A stretch of DNA of 64,000 bases, from contig JADGEI010000010.1 in NCBI GenBank assembly GCA_016744455.1, positions 1 to 64,000 on the forward strand. Reading direction: 5' to 3'. Under the pieces are notes generated by a model, which was not told the DNA's origin, ran no database searches, and was given only the letters and a program-made list of their open reading frames with translations. The position numbers and the translations under genes were made by a program. This DNA comes from Alcanivoracaceae bacterium. Its GTDB lineage: Bacteria; Pseudomonadota; Gammaproteobacteria; Xanthomonadales; Marinicellaceae. This document shows positions 60,132 through 64,000 of the stretch, in pieces (positions within the stretch are counted from its first letter, which is position 1; each line of letters opens with the position of its first letter).

Positions 60132-61058
60132 ATGAGAACACATTTATACTTTAGAACTATTATTGTTGGGTTATTTTTTATTTCTTTATTTGGTTGTGAC
60201 AACCAATCAAAAAAAGAACTGGCTCAACTCAAAGAAGTAAACCAAAAGCTACAATCAAACCTATCCTCTTATGAAAAACTGTGGGATGACATTGTTAATA
60301 AAGGACAAATTGATTTAATAAATACGACTCACTTCACTGAAAACATCACACAAGTCTCCAGCCTTGAAAACATAGTGGGGATTGAAAACTTTAAATCTTA
60401 CTACAAAAACTTCCTGATTGGTTTTACAGATATTACCTTTACTGTTAAAGATGCTTTTGGTCAAGGCGATAAAATCGTTAAACATTGGAACTTCAAAGGC
60501 ACACATACAGGTAACTTTTTCGGTATCCCTGCAACAGGCAATACTGTTGACATTGATGGTGTGACACTGGTCAAAATGGATGGCAATAAAATAGCCCAAG
60601 AACAAGACTTTATGGATAACATGGTATTTATGCAACAGCTTGGCGTACAATCTTCACCTGAGAATATATCAGTAATTGAAAATCTCTATAATAACTTTAG
60701 TAAAGGAGATATCCCCGCTGTGTTAGCGGCCATGGATGCCAATGTAGTGTGGAATGAAGCCGAAGGCAATTCAAAAGCCGATGGCAACCCCTACAATGGT
60801 CCTGATGCTGTGTTGCAAGGCGTATTTGCACGAATTGGCGCAGAGCATGAGTATTTTCATCTCAAAGAAATTCAGCTACATGAAATGTCAAACAACCAAG
60901 TATTGGCAACATTGCGCTATCAAGGCAAACGCAAAGACAATGGCGCCATGATTGATGCGCAAGCTGCACATTTTTGGACACTAAAAAATGGTAAAATCGT
61001 CGCTTTTCAACAGTATGTAGATACCAAACAATTGGCAGAGGCTGAAAAAAGTAATTGA
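60132..61058 (+). CDS. Lipoprotein with two SnoaL/NTF2-like domains
   Basis: A 308-residue lipoprotein (lipobox ISLFGC) with a short coiled-coil stretch and two NTF2-fold domains. The first (about residues 55-175) is SnoaL polyketide-cyclase-like, with WNFKGTHTGNFFGIPATG; the second (about 182-305) has NNFSKGDIPAVLAAMD and WNEAEGNSKADG. Each usually folds around a small hydrophobic ligand. No partner gene gives a function. Confidence 0.8.
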   Translation: MRTHLYFRTIIVGLFFISLFGCDNQSKKELAQLKEVNQKLQSNLSSYEKLWDDIVNKGQIDLINTTHFTENITQVSSLENIVGIENFKSYYKNFLIGFTDITFTVKDAFGQGDKIVKHWNFKGTHTGNFFGIPATGNTVDIDGVTLVKMDGNKIAQEQDFMDNMVFMQQLGVQSSPENISVIENLYNNFSKGDIPAVLAAMDANVVWNEAEGNSKADGNPYNGPDAVLQGVFARIGAEHEYFHLKEIQLHEMSNNQVLATLRYQGKRKDNGAMIDAQAAHFWTLKNGKIVAFQQYVDTKQLAEAEKSN

Positions 61059-61172
61059 GCTGATTGATATACCGAAATCAATCTCTATAAACCATTATAT
61101 AATGCTATAGATTTAAACCCCATAATCAACAATGGATAATATTATTTCAGTAAAGGAAAATCAGGAACTTAT

Positions 61173-61340
61173 ATGCCATTTGCTGATGACTTTTTGTCGG
61201 TTATTAAAAAAAATAAAAATGTAAAGGATGGTTTTGTACTTGTTGTATTAGAATTTACAGTACTCAACGAGCAACTTCAAAACATAATAAATGCATCAGA
61301 ACAATTGATTGATTTGATAAATAAAGATGTGGCTAGATAA
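61173..61340 (+). CDS. Possible small protein of 55 residues
   Basis: An ATG with AGGA six bases upstream opens a 55-codon frame (MPFADDFLSVIKKN...) ending LINKDVAR. It is amphipathic and plausibly helical but has no recognised similarity. The remaining about 230 bases of the gap between the SnoaL protein and infA hold only a hairpin at the right end. Confidence 0.35.
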   Translation: MPFADDFLSVIKKNKNVKDGFVLVVLEFTVLNEQLQNIINASEQLIDLINKDVAR

Positions 61341-61419
61341 CAAAAACACGAAAGTATTTATCAAAGAAAGCACGCTGATGAAAAACCTAGGATATTTTTG
61401 ATTAATACACCAATAGAAT

Positions 61420-61445
61420 TGTGGGTACATGTATATGAACCCACA
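61420..61445. terminator. Hairpin downstream of infA
   Basis: TGTGGGT (61420-61426) and ACCCACA (61439-61445) can pair with a 12-base loop. No long T run follows on either strand, so termination is uncertain. Confidence 0.35.
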
Positions 61446-61459
61446 GAATAATTATGGTA

Positions 61460-61678
61460 TTATTTACTACGGAATGTAATTCGACCTTTTGATAAGTCAT
61501 ATGGAGTCAGTTCTACAGTCACTGTATCACCGGTAAGAATACGAATGTAGTTTTTGCGCATACGACCAGAAATATGTGCAGTCACTATGTGACCATTTTC
61601 TAGTTCTACTCTAAACATTGTATTTGGTAGAGTCTCGGTGACAACACCTTCTAACTCAATTACATCTTCTTTTGCCAT
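61460..61678 (-). CDS. infA: Translation initiation factor IF-1
   Basis: A 72-residue OB-fold S1-type initiation factor: [34 protein letters not shown] and [13 protein letters not shown] are all in place. Just downstream of aat on the same strand, a common pairing. Confidence 0.97.
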   Translation of the reverse strand: MAKEDVIELEGVVTETLPNTMFRVELENGHIVTAHISGRMRKNYIRILTGDTVTVELTPYDLSKGRITFRSK

Positions 61679-61761
61679 AAATTTCCTGTGTGTTAAAAAA
61701 TCGTGAGTATATTAACAGAATAAGCTGAATATTGCATGAAGCATGTTTATAAATAGTAAAT

Positions 61762-62430
61762 TTATTGATCTGCATCACTGTTTTTTGGGAGATATTGCTT
61801 AAATTCTCGAATTGAAATCATTTCAGCACCCATGCTTTGTAGATGGTCACTATGTGCTTGGCAGTCTAAGATTTTGAATTGACTATTGAGTAAGTGTTTG
61901 CAAAGTTCGTATAATGCAAATTTTGAACCATTTGCTTTTAGGCTAAACATGGATTCGCCAAAAAAAATGTTATCTAATGCTACTCCATAAATCCCTCCGA
62001 TTAATTTACCATCTACATCAATTTCTAAGCAATGGGCGATGCCTTGTTTGAATAAACTCAGGTAGGCATTCTTCATGTCTTTGGTTATCCATGTTCCTAG
62101 ACCATCTTTACGTGTTTTAGCACAACAGTCGATTACTGTTTGAAAGTCACGATCAAAATGTACTGTATATTTGGTTCTTTTTATAGCGCGTTTAAAGCTT
62201 TTGGAGAGGTGGATTTTTTTGGGAAACAAAACCATACGCGGGTTGGGTGACCACCACAGAATGGGTTCTTGATTGGAAAACCACGGGAAAATTCCATGTG
62301 AATAAGCGTTAATTAAGGTGCTAACTTCTAAATCTCCACCAAATGCCAATAAGCCATTAGGTTCATCTAGCGCCTCTTCAATTGGTGGGAACTTGGTTTT
62401 ATTGTCCATGCTGGGTAAATAAAATTTCAT
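61762..62430 (-). CDS. aat: Leucyl/phenylalanyl-tRNA-protein transferase
   Basis: A 222-residue enzyme that adds Leu or Phe to N-terminal Lys or Arg of proteins for the N-end rule. Conserved segments are GLLAFGGDLEVSTLINAYSHGIFPW, WWSPNPRMVLFP, GIYGVALDNIFFGESMFS and KILDCQAHSDHL (given in part). Its start directly abuts the restored stop of the lysR gene upstream. Confidence 0.94.
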   Translation of the reverse strand: MKFYLPSMDNKTKFPPIEEALDEPNGLLAFGGDLEVSTLINAYSHGIFPWFSNQEPILWWSPNPRMVLFPKKIHLSKSFKRAIKRTKYTVHFDRDFQTVIDCCAKTRKDGLGTWITKDMKNAYLSLFKQGIAHCLEIDVDGKLIGGIYGVALDNIFFGESMFSLKANGSKFALYELCKHLLNSQFKILDCQAHSDHLQSMGAEMISIREFKQYLPKNSDADQ

Positions 62431-63335
62431 CTAAAGACTCCAAATGGGTTTGTCACCAAAGTATTCGGTTAAAAAATCAATTAAACTACGTATTCTACGG
62501 CTTAAATGTCTTGTAGGCGGGTAAACCGCATATATTCCTATGGAGTTTTGTAAATAAAACTCTTGTAGTATTGGTATAAGTTTTTTTTTTGAATGTATTG
62601 GTAACATATAAAATAGGGTGAGCTAATAATCCCCATTCCTTCTGCTGCTGTTTGGCATAAGTAATCTCCATTATTTGATATCAGTACGCTTGGTAAATTG
62701 ATCTGGGTTGTTTTTTTACTTTTATTTGAGAAATGATAGGTACCACTGGTGTTTCGGTAATGCAGCTTTACATGATTGCTTAGTAAATCTTTTACCTTCT
62801 TTGGTGTGCCATGTATGTCTAAATAATTTTGAGATGCAACTAAAACGGTTTTGTCGTAACTTATTTTTTTTGCCATGTAATTAGAGTCTTGTAGTTGCCC
62901 AGCTCTTATTGCTAGGTCGTAGCCTTCATTAATGATGGATACTTTTCTATCATTAAAATCTATTTCAAAATTTATATTTGGGTTGAGCTTGTTAAATTTA
63001 TTTAGTGCCGGGGCAAGATGGGTCAAACCGAAAGAAAGTGGAACAGCTATTTTAATTGAACCTGATAATGCAGCTTGTCGGTTTTTTAATGCCGCTTCAA
63101 CATCGTTTACATCATCAATTATACGTTTACATTCACTATAATAGACTTGGCCATTATCGGTTAACATTTGTGACCGTGTTGTGCGATTAAGTAGGACGAT
63201 ACCTAATCGAGACTCAAGAGTGGAGAGCCTTTTGCTCATGGCTGATTTGGCTATATTTAATTGACTAGCGGCTTTAGTTATGCTGCCTGCATCAACTATT
63301 CTTATAAAGGCTTGCATGTCTTCAAATTTATTCAT
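62431..63335 (-). pseudogene. LysR-type regulator, frameshifted at a run of ten A residues
   Basis: A LysR regulator with an intact N-terminal helix-turn-helix (SITKAASQLNIAKSAMSKRL) and most of the effector domain. The frame as read ends after 265 residues in YKSFIYKTP. At the minus-strand A10 run (62590-62581) a shift of one base restores a further roughly 50 codons (KKKLIPILQEFY... to IWSL and TAG at 62433-62431), giving about 301 residues, the normal length. The stop then abuts the aat ATG. It may be a true pseudogene, a slippery-tract gene or a base-calling error. Confidence 0.8.
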
Positions 63336-63396
63336 TGTTCTTTTTAAGTGAACTGTGTGTTTGCAATGTTAATGTTTATTATGAAAATTTCAACTC

Positions 63397-63402
63397 TATA
63401 AT
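63397..63402 (+). promoter_or_regulatory. Candidate -10 of the azoR-like gene
   Basis: A perfect TATAAT lies 31 bases upstream of the azoR-like ATG in the 98-base gap between it and the divergent lysR. The -35 position is poor (TGTTTA, 18 bases apart), as expected for a LysR-activated promoter. Confidence 0.4.
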
Positions 63403-63433
63403 GGAGCTATCTTAAAATTAACAAAATAAAACC

Positions 63434-64000
63434 ATGACAAATTATTTACATATTGACGCAAGCGTTCAGACTCAATCATCTAAAACTAGAAGAATAACCC
63501 AACTTAGCATTGATGTTCTGAGTCATGATGGAGATGTGATACAAAAATGAGATTTAAACAATCCAATCCCTTTGTTGGATGGCCATTGGGCTGCTGCTAC
63601 TTTTACACCAGAGAATGAAAGAAGTGAAGAACAAGTCGCAAAACTCTCACTTTCTACGGCATTGGTGGAAGAGGTATTGCAAGCTGAAACTATTGTTATT
63701 GGTTCTCCTATTTATAATTTTTCTATCGCTGCTTCATTAAAGGCATGGATTGATATGATTTGTCGAGCGGGTTTAACTTTTAACTATACTGAGAGTGGGC
63801 CGGTGGGGTTATTAGAGAATAAAAAGGTCATTGTTGCTATTGCATCAGGTGGCACAATTCTAGGATCTGATATGGATTTTGCTTCTAATTACTTAACCTT
63901 TGTTATGGGGTTTATTGGAATTACAGATGTAACATTGGTGGACATTAATACTATTGATACTGATAAAGGCGATACATTGGTTAAAAATAAGTTACTGGGC
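63434..64000 (+). pseudogene. FMN-dependent NADH-azoreductase (AzoR-like), in-frame stop, cut by window end
   Basis: The frame from ATG 63434 encodes a flavodoxin-fold azoreductase (GSPIYNFSIAASLKAWIDMICRAG, TENGP-like TESGPVGLLENKK), with YLHIDASVQTQSS at the start. Codon 39 is TGA (63548-63550), where the family has Arg; a CGA to TGA change would explain it. After it the frame remains open to the window's edge. A TATAAT (63397-63402) lies upstream. It is divergent from the frameshifted LysR gene that would be its regulator. Confidence 0.82.

Noticed and set aside
63548..63550. Selenocysteine or other recoding at the azoR-like TGA
   Set aside because: The expected residue there is Arg, azoreductases are not known selenoproteins, and no SECIS-like hairpin is evident just after the codon.

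Overview
The window is AT-rich (visibly well under 45% G+C), densely packed chromosomal DNA. Housekeeping genes such as rsmD-coaD-ferredoxin, ftsY, yciO-scpA-scpB-rluB, tusDCBE, bepA, purEK, infA-aat and deaD place it in the Gammaproteobacteria. I saw no tRNA or rRNA gene, CRISPR array, transposase or integrase. A secreted protein ending in IFINGFE and the lipid-storage and WS/DGAT genes hint at a marine lineage near Marinicella/Lysobacterales, but that placement is a weak inference.

Layout. 0-4 kb: MoxR ATPase, DUF58 and TgpA-type transglutaminase operon. 4-8 kb: a small unknown gene, deaD, and a J-like/RDD membrane protein whose upstream partner is a 43-codon stub of an Hsp70 gene. 8-12.3 kb: a neutral-lipid locus (WS/DGAT acyltransferase overlapping a lipase-like hydrolase, then an MFS-PlsC fusion). 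12.5-18.7 kb: a Kbp-like LysM protein and a RuBisCO form II locus, cbbM-cbbQ-cbbO, with a divergent cbbR. 18.7-31.5 kb: membrane cold-shock-domain protein, alkaline phosphatase, MAPEG, MBL hydrolase, gamma-glutamyltransferase, ferredoxin, coaD, rsmD, ftsY, thioredoxin-like protein plus DsbD, and a large unknown exported protein. 31.7-35.1 kb: asparaginase-domain protein, yciO, scpAB, rluB. 35.5-48 kb: a TonB-like protein and a tight five-gene operon (nitrilase-fold amidohydrolase, TPR/FG-GAP lipoprotein, membrane pentaheme cytochrome with TPRs, ASPIC/UnbV FG-GAP protein, MASE1-PAS-GGDEF-EAL protein). 48-54.9 kb: tusDCBE, bepA, rhomboid protease, tandem cupredoxin, secreted esterase, purEK. 55-61 kb: GMC oxidoreductase with its Tat subunit, SufU-like scaffold, rhodanese lipoprotein, duplicated SnoaL/NTF2 lipoprotein. 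61.4-64 kb: infA, aat, and a divergent LysR/azoreductase pair in which both genes are broken.

The most distinctive pieces are: (1) the five-gene cytochrome/FG-GAP/nitrilase/c-di-GMP operon, which looks like a cell-envelope electron-transfer system without an obvious described counterpart known to me; (2) the compact RuBisCO form II + CbbQO activase locus with no phosphoribulokinase in the window; (3) three disrupted genes: an Hsp70 stub translationally coupled to a J-like membrane protein, a LysR gene shifted at a run of ten A residues, and an azoR-like gene with one in-frame TGA.
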